Below are positions 17,634 to 26,816 of a stretch of DNA of 64,000 nucleotides, in pieces (the first letter of the stretch is position 1; the number at the start of each line of letters is the position of its first letter). Both the position numbers and the translations under genes were made by a program. Under the pieces are notes generated by a model that saw nothing but the letters and a program-made list of their open reading frames with translations, was not told the origin of the DNA and searched no databases. Origin of the DNA: Sva-07 sp963716095 (GTDB taxonomy: Bacteria > Actinomycetota > Acidimicrobiia > Acidimicrobiales > Ilumatobacteraceae); assembly GCA_963716095.1 (NCBI GenBank), contig CAVQSV010000003.1, positions 1 through 64,000 on the forward strand, given 5' to 3'.

Positions 17634-17675
17634 GCGATGAGCGAACGGACCGCATGGGACCACTTGGCTCATCGC
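17634..17675. repeat. GCGATGAG palindrome, class 1, copy 1
   Basis: Arms GCGATGAGCGAA and a nearly matching right arm (TTGGCTCATCGC) enclose about 18 bases. It lies between the convergent ends of ggt and the GNAT gene and could act as a two-way transcription terminator, though no T-run follows. This copy is the most diverged (CGCATGGGACCAC in the middle). Confidence 0.6.
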
Positions 17676-17684
17676 TCGGCGACG

Positions 17685-18112
17685 TCAGGTGGTGTCGTGA
17701 CGCTCGGCGGTCCAGGCGTCAGCGGCGAGGCGGTACAGCACGTGGGTCCGAAGGGAGCTCCCCACCGACACGGAGGGGTGTTCGAAGTCGTCGACCGGGT
17801 TGCGTCGCATCCCCAGCTTCTCCATCACACGACGCGACGGTTGATTGATCGCCGCCGTGAACGACACGATCTCGTTGAGGCCGAGCCGGGAGAACCCATC
17901 GTCGAGCGCGAGACCCGCCGCCTCGGTGGCGTACCCGTTGCCCCAGACGTCCCTGCGCAGACGCCAGCCGACTCCGAGCGGTCCAGTGCCGACGGGAAGT
18001 ACTCCATGACAACGGGATCGGCGTTCATGGCAGCGAAGACGGGGCGGTCGGCCGGAGTCCAGCGACGCAGCAGCACACGCCCTGATCGCAGCACGGTCGG
18101 CGCAGCAGGCAT
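17685..18112 (-). pseudogene. GNAT acetyltransferase with internal deletion
   Basis: The N-terminus (VLRSGRVLLRRWTPADRPVFAAMNADPVVMEYFP) and the C-terminal half (VGWRLRRDVWGNGYATEAAG, then FTAAINQPSRRVMEKLGM and DDFEHP) are those of a RimJ/RimL-type N-acetyltransferase, but in different frames. Relatives have about 40-50 more residues between the 'EYFPSAL' and 'VGWRL' motifs, including central strands of the fold. That segment is missing here, so this is a real internal deletion rather than a single-base slip. The acetyl-CoA loop (R-R-D-V-W-G-N-G-Y-A) is intact, but the protein should be non-functional. Confidence 0.75.
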
Positions 18113-18208
18113 CGGAGGATCATCGCATGGTCACCGCGTACTCTTGGACCGTTCGGACGGATCACGTTCGGACTCGACACCGACACCCACACAGTTCCGA
18201 GCGTCACG

Positions 18209-19342
18209 ATGAAAATGGACCTTCCGCCCGATGACGACCCCCGGCGCCTGGCCGTGCGGGCCTGGCTCGCCGAACACCCGTCGCCGTCGCGTGCCGAACT
18301 CGGAACCAGTGGCTACCTCACCCCTCACTGGCCGGCCCCGTGGGGGCTCGACGCCGATCCCGAACACCAGCTGATCATCGACGACGAGCTCAGCGGCGTC
18401 GACACCTTCTTCGAGGACGCCATGATCGGGCTCGGATGGGCGGGCCCGACCATCCTCGCCGGCGGTACACCGGAGCAGCACGAGCGATGGCTACCCGGCA
18501 TCCTCGACGGCAGCGAAACGTGGAGCCAACTGTTCTCCGAACCCGAGGCGGGCTCCGATCTCGCCTCGCTGCGCATCAGAGCCCGGCGCGACGGCGACGC
18601 CTACGTGATCACCGGTCAGAAGATCTGGTCGACGTGGGCGAACACCTCCGAATGGGGCATCCTGCTGGCCCGAACCGGCGAACTCGACGAGAAGCAGCGA
18701 GGGATCTCCTACTTCTGCGTCGACATGTCATTGCCCGGCATCGAGGTCCGACCGATCATCGAGATGACGGGCGGCAACCACTTCAACGAAACCTGGTTCG
18801 ACGAAGTCCGCGTCCCGGTCGACTGCATGATCGGCGACGAAGGCGACGGCTGGCGCCTGGCGAAGGTCACGCTCGGAGCCGAACGGCTCTCGCTGTCGGA
18901 AGGCGGCGTGCTCTGGGGAATGGGGCCCACCGCCGACGAGTGCTTCGAGCACCTTCGCAACACCGGCCCCTGGGACGACCCGATCGAGCGCCAGCGTTTC
19001 GCAGCGGCGTGGACCGACGCCGAGATCATCCGGCTGCTCAGCCTGCGCATGCTGTCCTCGGCAGTCGCCGGGAACGACCCGTCGTCGTTCGCGTCGATCC
19101 GCAAGTGCCTGGCCGACGTGTTCGGCCAAGACGTCTTGTCGTTGGTGAAGGACCGGCGCGGTGCTGACGGAATGCTCGGCACCCAGGACCTCACCTCGGA
19201 ACACGACGACGTGTATCACTGGGGCTACCTGTTCAGCCGGGCACTCACGATCGGTGGCGGAACGAGCGAAGTCCAACGCAACATCATCGGTGAACGCCTC
19301 CTCGGACTCCCGCGGGAACCGCCCCCGAGCCCAACACGTTGA
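18209..19342 (+). CDS. Acyl-CoA dehydrogenase family
   Basis: 377 residues, flavoprotein oxidising an acyl-CoA at the alpha-beta position. The N-terminal helical domain is followed by the FAD/substrate signature (WSQLFSEPEAGSDLASLRIRA, GQKIWSTWAN), the middle beta-domain, and the C-terminal signature FSRALTIGGGTSEVQRNIIGERLLGLPRE. It is complete. No start-proximal ribosome site stands out (ATG 18209, with another ATG two codons on). It stands alone between the broken GNAT gene and the convergent FGGY kinase. Confidence 0.9.
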   Translation: MKMDLPPDDDPRRLAVRAWLAEHPSPSRAELGTSGYLTPHWPAPWGLDADPEHQLIIDDELSGVDTFFEDAMIGLGWAGPTILAGGTPEQHERWLPGILDGSETWSQLFSEPEAGSDLASLRIRARRDGDAYVITGQKIWSTWANTSEWGILLARTGELDEKQRGISYFCVDMSLPGIEVRPIIEMTGGNHFNETWFDEVRVPVDCMIGDEGDGWRLAKVTLGAERLSLSEGGVLWGMGPTADECFEHLRNTGPWDDPIERQRFAAAWTDAEIIRLLSLRMLSSAVAGNDPSSFASIRKCLADVFGQDVLSLVKDRRGADGMLGTQDLTSEHDDVYHWGYLFSRALTIGGGTSEVQRNIIGERLLGLPREPPPSPTR

Positions 19343-19421
19343 ACACACCGCCACGTCCTGCAGGACTGGCTCCTCCACCGAACGATCATCACCGATCGCC
19401 TCGCCGAACTCGGACGAGCCG

Positions 19422-20995
19422 TCAGCGGGCGAGCCGACGGAAGAACTTCTTCTGCATCGAATACAAGCCCGGGAACTCCCGGTACAGCCGGTCGTACGTG
19501 ACCCGATTGGCCGGGTCCGGACGGAACGTGCGGCGAACCTCGACGAGGTCGCGGACGTCGACTGCAGTCACCAGACCGAGCGCCACACCGGCACTGAGGG
19601 CTGCACCCCGCAGGCCGCAGTACAGCGGGTCGGCAACCTGCTCGATCGTGCGGTTCATCGTGTCGGCATGGATCTGGCACCACAGGTCGGACTGGGCACC
19701 GCCGCCGATCATGCGGATGTGATCGATCCGGTTGCCGACGAACTTCTCGACCGCGGCAAGGAGCCACACGTTGTTGTACGCCACGCCTTCCATCACCGCC
19801 CGGATCAGATCAGCCCGAGTGGTGGCCAGGCCCATCCCGTGGAAGCCGGCGCGGGCGGACCGATCGGCCACCGGCGAGCGCTCCCCCTTCAGCCACGGCG
19901 TGAAGATCACACCTCCGGCGCCCGGCGCCGACGCTGCTGCCAGGTCGGTCAGCGCGCCGTAGTCGAGTTCGCCCTCGCCGAGGATCAGTCGGAACCACTG
20001 CAGACACATACCGGCCGTCTCGTGGTTGTTCGCCACCAGGTACGACCGCTCGTCGAGGCCAGGGACGGTCGCGACCTGTCGGATGACATCGGTCTTCTTC
20101 CGACCGATCGGCACGCCGATCCAGCCGGTGGTGCTCAACGCCATGTGGGCGTCACCGATGCGCATCGCACCCGAACCGATCGCCGCGGTGTGCAGATCCG
20201 GCGAGCCCGTGACCACGGCAACCGAGTCACCGATGCCGAGTTCGGCAGCGACCGACGGTTGGACCATTCCCATCACCGAACCGAACGGCTGCAGCGGCGG
20301 AAGCTTGTCGGCTCCGCCCCCAGCCAGGGCACCAACTTCGGGTCGTAGGCCAGCTTCGCCGGATCGCGGGTGTCGATCAGCCAGCTGCCGGTCATCGACA
20401 CCGGCGACGCCGCAGCCACCCCGGTGAAACGCATCGACAGATAGTCGACCGGTTCCAAGAGCCATCGCGCCGCGCTCCACACGTCGGGACGGACGTGCTT
20501 CAAATACAGGCGGTGGCCGACCGGGTCGGCGCCATCGAGCGACGGGACACCGCCCGAACGTCGGATGAACTCGGCGAGCACTCGGGGCTTGTAGCCGCTC
20601 ACCGACCCCCCGATTCGGCTGCGCACCAGTTCGCCGCCACGACCATCCATCCAGCTCAGCCCGTGCGCCACGGGGAGACCTGACTCGTCGACGGGAATCG
20701 TCGACGCCCACTGCCCGGTTGCCGACACGGCAACGACCTTCGCCGGGTCGACAGCACCCGCTGCGAGCGCTCGCTTGGCGGCGCCCAGGATGGTCGACCA
20801 CCACTCGTCGGCATCGACGGTGACGCCGCCGTCCGGCAGATACGTCGGATCGAGCACGTGGTGTTCCTGGTGAGCGACGCGGCCGATGAGCGAGACGAAT
20901 CCGACCTTCGGACCGCCGGTTCCCAGGTCGATGGCCAACACGTACTGATCGTCGCGGTCGGCGAACTGGCTGCTCGCCGAACCTCCAGCAGACAT
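19422..20995 (-). CDS. FGGY-family carbohydrate kinase (xylulokinase-like, one frameshift)
   Basis: About 524 residues after repair. It phosphorylates a sugar or polyol with ATP. The N-terminal ATPase motif is YVLAIDLGTGGPKVGFV, with WWSTILGAAKRAL and SATGQWASTIPVD. The C-terminal half has GSPDLHTAAIGSGA, GVIFTPWLKGERSPV, GVAYNNVWLL and IRMIGGGAQSDLWCQIHAD. The frame breaks near 20318, next to a run of five G (minus strand). One added base gives PWLGGGADKLPP. This differs from the CG-dinucleotide losses elsewhere. The ATG shares a base with the decarboxylase stop (TGATG), so the two are translationally coupled. The sugar is not identifiable. Confidence 0.85.
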
Positions 20996-22413
20996 CAGCC
21001 GACTGCCGGCATCGCTCCGGGAACGTCGTAGAAGGCATCGATCGCCCCGGCGAGCAGCTCCTCCACGGCCTGGATCCCCTCGGGCCCCGAGCCCGACAAC
21101 CCGTAGAGCGCGCCGCTCTTCGGTGCCTGATCGCTCGGAATCGTCTTGGCGTCGGCGACTGCGTCCGCGAGGTCGTCGAGGTACTTCTCGATCACACCGG
21201 GCGCCGTGTTCGGCCGTGTGATGCAGAAGTGGAACGCGTCGGGGAACTGCAGACCGTTCATTCGCCAACCCCGCTCGGCGAGGCCGTCGTTGACGTGGAA
21301 GATGTCGACGTCGTCACTCGCCGATGCCACCGCCACCAGGAAGTACGGCGTGCCGAGGATGCGGAGTTCGGGGATCTTCGCGATGCCGTCGACCAGCTTC
21401 GCGGTGGTGTCGAAGATGTCCTTGGCCACCTCGACGTAGCCGGCTTGACCCAGGTTGACCATCGCAGCCCACGTCGCGGCGATCACACCGCCCGATCGGC
21501 TACCGGCCATGCCCGGCGACAGATAGATGCCCCCGGGCCAACCTCCGGCGGTGAAGTACTGCAACGAGCGCAGCTCCTTGCGCGAGTACATCAGTACCGA
21601 TGTTCCCTTGAGGGCGTAGCCGTACTTGTGGGTGTCTGCCGACAGCGACGTGACGCCCGGAACCCGGAAGTCGAACGGCGGAATGTCGACACCGGCCCGC
21701 TCACCCCAGGCGAGGATGAACGCTCCGAGACAACCGTCGACGTGGAACCCGATGTCGTGTTCGAGTGCGAGCGAACCCAGTTCTTCGATGGGATCGATCA
21801 CCCCGTGCGGGTACGTGCCTGCCGAGGCGGCGATGGCGACGGTGTTGGGCCCGATGTGGTCGCGAATCCATGCAACGTCGGCCTGCTGGTCGTCGGTGAC
21901 CGGAGCGTGGACGACCTTGACCCCGAAGTAGTGCGCCCCCTTGTCGAGCGCGCAGTGCGCGGTGATCGGCCAGATCATCTCTGGCTCGGTGATGCCCTTG
22001 CTGCGGCCCCACTCGCGATAGGTGTACACCGCGGTCATCAGCGATTCCGATCCGCCGGAGGTGATCACGCCGCAGGCGTCCTCGGCCAGGTCGCCGTGCA
22101 GCATGTCGAGTGACATCGCGACGATTTCCCCTTCGAGCTTGGTGGAGCTCGGGTACATGTCGCGTTGCAGCACGTTGGCGTGGGCGAATGCCTCGAAGGC
22201 TTCGGTCAGGAAGTGGTAGTGGTCGTGACTTCCGTGATAGATCGAACCCGACACCAGACCCTGGTCGCCCTTGGCGTCCTCCTCGGCAGCCATGGTGGTC
22301 AGCTCGTCGAGGATCACTGCGCGATCGACCCCGTCGGCCGGGAGGGTGCGGTGCGTCTCGAATCGCGACCGGTACGGGTACAGGGCGTTCAGGAACTCGT
22401 CACCATCGGACAT
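20995..22413 (-). CDS. PLP-dependent decarboxylase/aldolase family (sphingosine-phosphate-lyase/GAD-like)
   Basis: 472 residues, group II PLP enzyme. Motifs: GSIYHGSHDHYHFLTEAF near the N-terminus, GVITSGGSESLMTAVYTYRE, HCALDKGAHYFGVKVVH, the PLP-phosphate region VDGCLGAFIL, and the Schiff-base Lys263 in SADTHKYGYALKG. GGWPGGIYLSPGMAGSRSGG follows. This pattern (SG-G-T/S-E-S, THKYG, P-G-x-Y-x-S-P-x-x-x-G-S-R) is typical of sphingosine-1-phosphate-lyase-like enzymes and their decarboxylase relatives. The start at 22413 is taken because the upstream extension is Pro/Ala-rich non-family sequence. It is coupled to the FGGY kinase and divergent from psuK. Confidence 0.85.
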   Translation of the reverse strand: MSDGDEFLNALYPYRSRFETHRTLPADGVDRAVILDELTTMAAEEDAKGDQGLVSGSIYHGSHDHYHFLTEAFEAFAHANVLQRDMYPSSTKLEGEIVAMSLDMLHGDLAEDACGVITSGGSESLMTAVYTYREWGRSKGITEPEMIWPITAHCALDKGAHYFGVKVVHAPVTDDQQADVAWIRDHIGPNTVAIAASAGTYPHGVIDPIEELGSLALEHDIGFHVDGCLGAFILAWGERAGVDIPPFDFRVPGVTSLSADTHKYGYALKGTSVLMYSRKELRSLQYFTAGGWPGGIYLSPGMAGSRSGGVIAATWAAMVNLGQAGYVEVAKDIFDTTAKLVDGIAKIPELRILGTPYFLVAVASASDDVDIFHVNDGLAERGWRMNGLQFPDAFHFCITRPNTAPGVIEKYLDDLADAVADAKTIPSDQAPKSGALYGLSGSGPEGIQAVEELLAGAIDAFYDVPGAMPAVG

Positions 22414-22531
22414 GACCTGCACACTATGTGCCCCAGCAAACGCCACAGCCGCCCTGCCCGGGACAGCCGGCCCGAAGACCGGGGCCGGGGCCGGCACCGC
22501 TCACGCTGCTGCACACCTTCGGGTGAAGTTG

Positions 22532-22561
22532 TTGCTTATCAGAGCAAAGCAGATTTATGAT
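22532..22561 (+). promoter_or_regulatory. psuKG promoter with overlapping TTGCT-AGCAA palindrome
   Basis: TTGCTT (22532-22537), an 18-base spacer and TATGAT (22556-22561) fit a vegetative promoter 7 bases before the psuK GTG, so the mRNA would be nearly leaderless. A perfect inverted repeat, TTGCT and AGCAA, spans 22532-22547 and covers the -35 box. This suits a repressor site, perhaps bound by the DNA-binding N-terminus of PsuK itself. Confidence 0.5.
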
Positions 22562-22567
22562 GATTAG

Positions 22568-23662
22568 GTGCTCACCGATCGGGAACGACAGATCGTCGAC
22601 CTGCTTCGTCGCGACCCGCTGATGAAAGCCGCGGCGCTCGCCGCGGCGGTGGGAACCAGCCGAGCCTCGATCAATGTGCACCTGTCCAATCTCGGCAAGA
22701 AGGGCGTGATCCTCGGACGTGGGTATGTGCTCGCCGAGCAGCCTGGGGCCGTTGTCATCGGCGGCGCCAACGTCGACCTCAAGGCTCGCAGCAGCGCCCG
22801 AGCAACCGACCACACGAGCAATCCCGGTCATGGCTCGATGGCGCCCGGAGGTGTTGCCCGAAACATCGCCGAGAACATCGCCCGACTCGGCGATCGAGTC
22901 CACCTCATCAGCATCGTGGGCCGCGACCCGATGGGCGACAATCTGCTCGAACACACCGCAGCGGCGGGCGTGCGCATCGAGCACGTCACCCGCACCGATC
23001 GGCCGACCGGCACCTACACCGCAGTATTCGACGTCGACGGGGAACTCATCGTGGCGATCGCCGACATGGAGGCGACCGCCGAGCTCGGACCCGAGCAACT
23101 CCATCATGCCCGCGACATCATTGCGACCGCCGGAGTGCTGGTCCTCGACGGCAACCTCGGCCTCGACACGCTCAACTACGCACTCGACCTGTCCGCCGGC
23201 GTCTACACCGTCTTCGAGCCCGTCAGCGTGCCCAAGGCCGCCGGCCTCGAGGAGGCGATCGACGCTCGCGTCTCGGCGGTCACCCCGAACCGCGACGAAC
23301 TCGCCGCACTCACCGACTTGCCGACCCGCACCGACCGGCAGGTGCGCACGGCGGCACGAACCCTGCACGCCCGCGGCGTCGAACTCGTCTGGGTCCGGTT
23401 GGGTGAGCGCGGATCGATACTCAGCACGACCGACCGCACCATCGAGATCCCGTCGACACCAACCACCGTGGAGGACGTCACCGGCGCGGGCGACTCGATG
23501 CTCGGCGCGTTCTGCCACGTGCTGCTCTCCGGCGGCTCACCCGAAGAGGCTGCTCGATTCGGCCACGCCGCCGCTGCGTTGACCCTTGCCAGCCCGCACA
23601 CCGTGCGGCCAGATCTCACCCCGCGGCTCGTACGGGCCGCACTCGAACAGGAGCACCCATGA
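22568..23662 (+). CDS. psuK: Pseudouridine kinase with N-terminal winged helix
   Basis: 364 residues. Residues 1-55 form a winged helix-turn-helix (LTDRERQIVDLLRRDPLMKA...SRASINVHLSNLGKKGVILGRGY). The rest is a PfkB-family kinase: GGANVDLKARS, the glycine-rich PGGVARNIAENIARLG, VTPNRDEL, and the catalytic DVTGAGDSMLGAF. With psuG directly behind it (ATGA overlap), the substrate is almost surely pseudouridine, giving pseudouridine 5'-phosphate. The fused DNA-binding domain suggests self-regulation. Start GTG at 22568, just after a good promoter. Confidence 0.9.
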   Translation: MLTDRERQIVDLLRRDPLMKAAALAAAVGTSRASINVHLSNLGKKGVILGRGYVLAEQPGAVVIGGANVDLKARSSARATDHTSNPGHGSMAPGGVARNIAENIARLGDRVHLISIVGRDPMGDNLLEHTAAAGVRIEHVTRTDRPTGTYTAVFDVDGELIVAIADMEATAELGPEQLHHARDIIATAGVLVLDGNLGLDTLNYALDLSAGVYTVFEPVSVPKAAGLEEAIDARVSAVTPNRDELAALTDLPTRTDRQVRTAARTLHARGVELVWVRLGERGSILSTTDRTIEIPSTPTTVEDVTGAGDSMLGAFCHVLLSGGSPEEAARFGHAAAALTLASPHTVRPDLTPRLVRAALEQEHP

Positions 23663-24609
23663 CGACCACTCCCCGCACCGCCCACCCCATCGCCCCGCAT
23701 CCCGATCTGGTGGTCACCGACGAAGTCGCCCAAGCCCTCCACGACAACACCCCCGTCGTTGCACTCGAGAGCACCATCATCAGCCATGGCATGCCGTTCC
23801 CCCAGAACGTCGAGATGGCGACCGAGGTCGAACGGATCATCCGTGAGGGCGGCGCCGTACCCGCCACCATCGCGGTCCTCGACGGCCGCCCCCGGATCGG
23901 GCTGGCCCACGACGACCTCCACCTCCTGGCGACCAGCCCCGACGTGTCCAAGATCAGCACACGAGACCTGCCGTACGCCATCGCCCAAGGCATCCACGGC
24001 GCCACCACGGTCGCCTCCACCATGCGGCTGGCTGCGCTGGCAGGCATCTCGGTGTTCGTCACCGGTGGACTCGGTGGAGTCCACCGGGGAGCCGAGCGGA
24101 CCTACGACGTCAGCGCGGATCTGACCGAGCTGTCCCAGACCGACGTCGCCGTGGTCTCCGCCGGGGTCAAGTCGATCCTCGACATCGGGCTGACCCTCGA
24201 AACCCTCGAAACACTCGGGGTACCAGTGGTCGCGTACGGCACCGATGAGTTCCCGGCATTCTTCTCGCGCAACAGCGGCCACGCAGCCCCGTTGAGGCTC
24301 GACTCGCCCGCCGACCTCGCAGGGTTGATGCATGCCAAGTGGCGACTCGGCATGGCCGGCGGCGTCGCGATCGTCAACCCGATCCCCGTCGCCGACGAGA
24401 TCCCCGCCGACGAGATCGGTGTGATCATCGACCAGGCCCTGGCCGACATGGACGCCAACGGCATCCACGGCAAGGACGCCACTCCGTTCCTGCTCGGCCG
24501 GATCGTGGAGATCACCAACGGTGCGAGCCTCGTCGCCAACATCGCGCTCGTCAACAACAACGCACGACTCGGCGCAAAGGTCGCCTGCGAGTACGCCGCC
24601 CTCACGTAA
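23659..24609 (+). CDS. psuG: Pseudouridine-5'-phosphate glycosidase
   Basis: 316 residues. It splits pseudouridine 5'-phosphate into uracil and ribose 5-phosphate, the second step after PsuK. Family motifs are all present: VVALESTIISHGMPFPQN with Glu37, VSKISTRDLPYAIAQG with Lys98, GATTVASTMRLAALAG, FVTGGLGGVHRGAE, YDVSADLTEL, SAGVKSILDIGLTLETLET and AIVNPIP. The family's catalytic Glu and Lys (by comparison with E. coli PsuG) are both kept. It forms a two-gene operon with psuK and ends 36 bases from the convergent alcohol dehydrogenase. Confidence 0.95.
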   Translation: MTTTPRTAHPIAPHPDLVVTDEVAQALHDNTPVVALESTIISHGMPFPQNVEMATEVERIIREGGAVPATIAVLDGRPRIGLAHDDLHLLATSPDVSKISTRDLPYAIAQGIHGATTVASTMRLAALAGISVFVTGGLGGVHRGAERTYDVSADLTELSQTDVAVVSAGVKSILDIGLTLETLETLGVPVVAYGTDEFPAFFSRNSGHAAPLRLDSPADLAGLMHAKWRLGMAGGVAIVNPIPVADEIPADEIGVIIDQALADMDANGIHGKDATPFLLGRIVEITNGASLVANIALVNNNARLGAKVACEYAALT

Positions 24610-24644
24610 CTCCGCGGCCCAATCGACCCGTCGAGCCCGAAGCG

Positions 24645-25736
24645 TCAGTCGAAGGTGATCACGCTGCGGGCGACGTTGCCCGACTTCATGTCGGCGAAGC
24701 CGTCGTTGATCTCGTCGAGGCTGATCGTCTTCGACACCATCTCGTCGAGTTGCAGGCGACCGTCGAGATACATGTCGACGAAGCGCGGCATGTCGGTACG
24801 GAACTGATTCGAGCCCATGTTCGACCCCGTGAGGGTCTTTTCGTACAACAGCTCGGGACCGTGGATTTCGATCTTGGTGCCGACGGGGATCATGCCGATC
24901 ACCGTGGCCTGGCCCCCGTTGCGCAGCATCTGATAGGCCTGCTCGGCGGTCTGCTTCAGGCCGACGGCCTCGAATGCATGGTGCACCCCACCACCGGTCA
25001 GATCCTTGACCGCGGCGACCGGATCGTCGTCGGCGGCATTGATCACATGGGTGGCGCCCATCTGCTGCGCGAGTTCGAGCTTCGACGACGCCATGTCGAC
25101 GGCGATCACCTTGTTGGCGCCGGCGATCCTGGCCCCTTGGACCGCCGACAGGCCGATGCCGCCGCAGCCGATCACCACGACCGTTTCGCCCGGCGCGACC
25201 TTCGCGGTGCGAAACACCGCACCAAGGCCCGTGGTGACACCGCATCCGATCAGCGCCGCCTTGTCGAGCGGCATGTCGTTGTCGATCTTCACGAGCGCCT
25301 GTTCGTGCACCAGCATCTGTTCGGCGAACGACGACAGGTGCAGGTACTGGTTGACCGTCTCACCTCCGGCGCGAGAGAGCCGGGGGGGTTCGCCCGGCTG
25401 GCGGACGAGTTCGGTGCCCTTGTTCTCGCAGAGCGACAGGTGACCGTCGGTGCACTGCGAACAGTGCCCGCAGAACGCCGACAGACAGGTGATCACGTGG
25501 TCGCCCGGTTGCACGTAGTGGACCATCGAACCGACCGCTTCGACGACACCGGCCGACTCGTGGCCGAGCACCGCGGGGCACGGAAACGGATACTTGCCCT
25601 CCATGAAGTGCAGGTCGCTGTGGCACAGGCCGGCCGCCTTCGTGCGGATCAGGACCTCGCGTGGCCCCGGCTCACCGATGTCGACGTCTTCGATGTCGAG
25701 TTGTCCCGGTATCGAGTTGAGAACTGCAGCTTTCAT
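24645..25736 (-). CDS. Zinc-dependent alcohol dehydrogenase
   Basis: 363 residues, medium-chain dehydrogenase/reductase. Catalytic zinc ligands are Cys in AAGLCHSDLH and His-Glu in LGHESAG. The structural zinc has the four cysteines of CGHCSQCTDGHLSLC. The nucleotide site is VVVIGCGGIGLSAVQGARIAGA, with an Asp (AVDMA) that favours NAD. The form, with a slightly long loop after the structural zinc, resembles Rxyl_3153/NDMA-type dehydrogenases, which act on alcohols or formaldehyde adducts. The substrate is not known. Start ATG 25736. Confidence 0.9.
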   Translation of the reverse strand: MKAAVLNSIPGQLDIEDVDIGEPGPREVLIRTKAAGLCHSDLHFMEGKYPFPCPAVLGHESAGVVEAVGSMVHYVQPGDHVITCLSAFCGHCSQCTDGHLSLCENKGTELVRQPGEPPRLSRAGGETVNQYLHLSSFAEQMLVHEQALVKIDNDMPLDKAALIGCGVTTGLGAVFRTAKVAPGETVVVIGCGGIGLSAVQGARIAGANKVIAVDMASSKLELAQQMGATHVINAADDDPVAAVKDLTGGGVHHAFEAVGLKQTAEQAYQMLRNGGQATVIGMIPVGTKIEIHGPELLYEKTLTGSNMGSNQFRTDMPRFVDMYLDGRLQLDEMVSKTISLDEINDGFADMKSGNVARSVITFD

Positions 25737-25790
25737 GACCGACCCCCGTGTCGTTTGTCCTGCGATCTCGTGACCGTAGCCGGTGGCCGG

Positions 25791-26258
25791 TCAGGCAGCG
25801 GCGTGGAGCAGCCAGACGATCTCGGTTCGCCACGCGGCAGGATCCGACTCGGCCGACGGGTCACTGAGGTAGCTCTCCCACGTCTGCTCGCACGGCGACT
25901 CGCCCTGCTCCGCCAACCAGGCGAAGAGCTCGTCGTAGGTGTCACTGAGCGTGTCGTACGGCCCGATGTGGATGCCGCGAGCCACCCGACCGTGCGGCAG
26001 CACGAGCGGAACGACGTCACCGACCGGTTCGACCGGCCCAGCGGTCGGGAAGCCGGCCTCGACGTCGAAGGCCTCGTCGGGCATCGCCGGGTAGTACGCG
26101 ATCGGGGGGCCAGCGGCGTCGATGCCCTGCTCGATCAGCGCCTCCATCACGGCGCCGAACGCTCGTCCGAAGAAGTCGGAGAGTTCGTCGCCGCGGACGT
26201 GTCCGCGCACGACCGCTGCGTGCTGAGACTGCACCTCGTCGATCTCGAAGGTGGTCAT
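25791..26258 (-). CDS. GyrI-like / AraC effector-binding domain protein
   Basis: 155 residues, a stand-alone small-molecule-binding (SHS2) domain. Markers: AAVVRGHVRGDELSDFFGRAFGAVMEAL, GPPIAYYP, EAGFPT and RVARGIHIGPYDTLSDTYDELFAWL. The end reads WESYLSDP...WRTEIVWLL, the family's typical 'E.Y..DP...RTEI'. These proteins bind lipophilic compounds and in some cases hydrolyse cyclopropanoid or similar toxins. No DNA-binding domain is attached. Start at 26258 is the first ATG with family sequence. Confidence 0.85.
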   Translation of the reverse strand: MTTFEIDEVQSQHAAVVRGHVRGDELSDFFGRAFGAVMEALIEQGIDAAGPPIAYYPAMPDEAFDVEAGFPTAGPVEPVGDVVPLVLPHGRVARGIHIGPYDTLSDTYDELFAWLAEQGESPCEQTWESYLSDPSAESDPAAWRTEIVWLLHAAA

Positions 26259-26436
26259 GGCTGCTCGATCCGGCGTCCGATCTGGCGCCCTTCGGCGCCC
26301 ATCGTCGATTCTGCAGGTCGAGCCAGCGGTGCCGTAGGGCCGTTCGGCCCAGCCGACCAACATCCGACCGCACACCGCGAGTGGGAGTTGGGCCCAGGGC
26401 GGGCCCAACCCGATCGGGTGACCGTCGAGGTCGGAT

Positions 26437-26805
26437 TCAGCTGACGGCGAGGAGATCGACCACGAACACGAGGGTCTCGTTCGGGGCGATCACACCACCG
26501 GCGCCTGCCGCGCCGTACCCCATCTCCGGCGGGATGGTCAGCCGGCGGCGGCCGCCGACCTTCATGCCCTGCACCCCGTCGTCCCAGCCCTGGATCACCT
26601 GGCGGCGACCGAGACCGAAACGGAACGGTTCCATGCGATCCCACGAGGCGTCGAACTGCTCTCCGGTCGACCACGACACACCGACGTAGTGGACCGTGAC
26701 GTCCTGACCTGCAACGGCCTCGTCGCCGTCACCGATCGTTTCGTCCTCGATCAGCAGCTTCGCAGGGGGTGTGCCGTCGGGAATGGTGACATCAGGCTTG
26801 CGCAT
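26437..26805 (-). CDS. FKBP-type peptidyl-prolyl isomerase
   Basis: 122 residues and a single FKBP domain in the cytoplasm (no signal). GQDVTVHYVGVSWSTGEQFDASWDR opens the fold. FRFGLGRRQVIQGWDDGVQGMKVGGRRRLTIPPEMGYGAAG carries the core (here split by memory of the family: VIQGW, MKVGG, IPPEMGYG), and LVFVVDLLAV ends it. All ring-lining aromatic residues I can place (Tyr, Phe, Trp, Tyr, Phe) are present. It is read toward the convergent small genes and lies 12 bases after the GH3 gene stop on the same strand. Confidence 0.93.
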   Translation of the reverse strand: MRKPDVTIPDGTPPAKLLIEDETIGDGDEAVAGQDVTVHYVGVSWSTGEQFDASWDRMEPFRFGLGRRQVIQGWDDGVQGMKVGGRRRLTIPPEMGYGAAGAGGVIAPNETLVFVVDLLAVS

Positions 26806-26816
26806 GTTCGCCGAGG

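Noticed and set aside
24339..26444. 701-residue plus-strand open frame
   Set aside because: It runs across psuG in a wrong frame and then antisense to the alcohol dehydrogenase and GyrI-like gene. Its His/Arg-rich composition is typical of a shadow frame.
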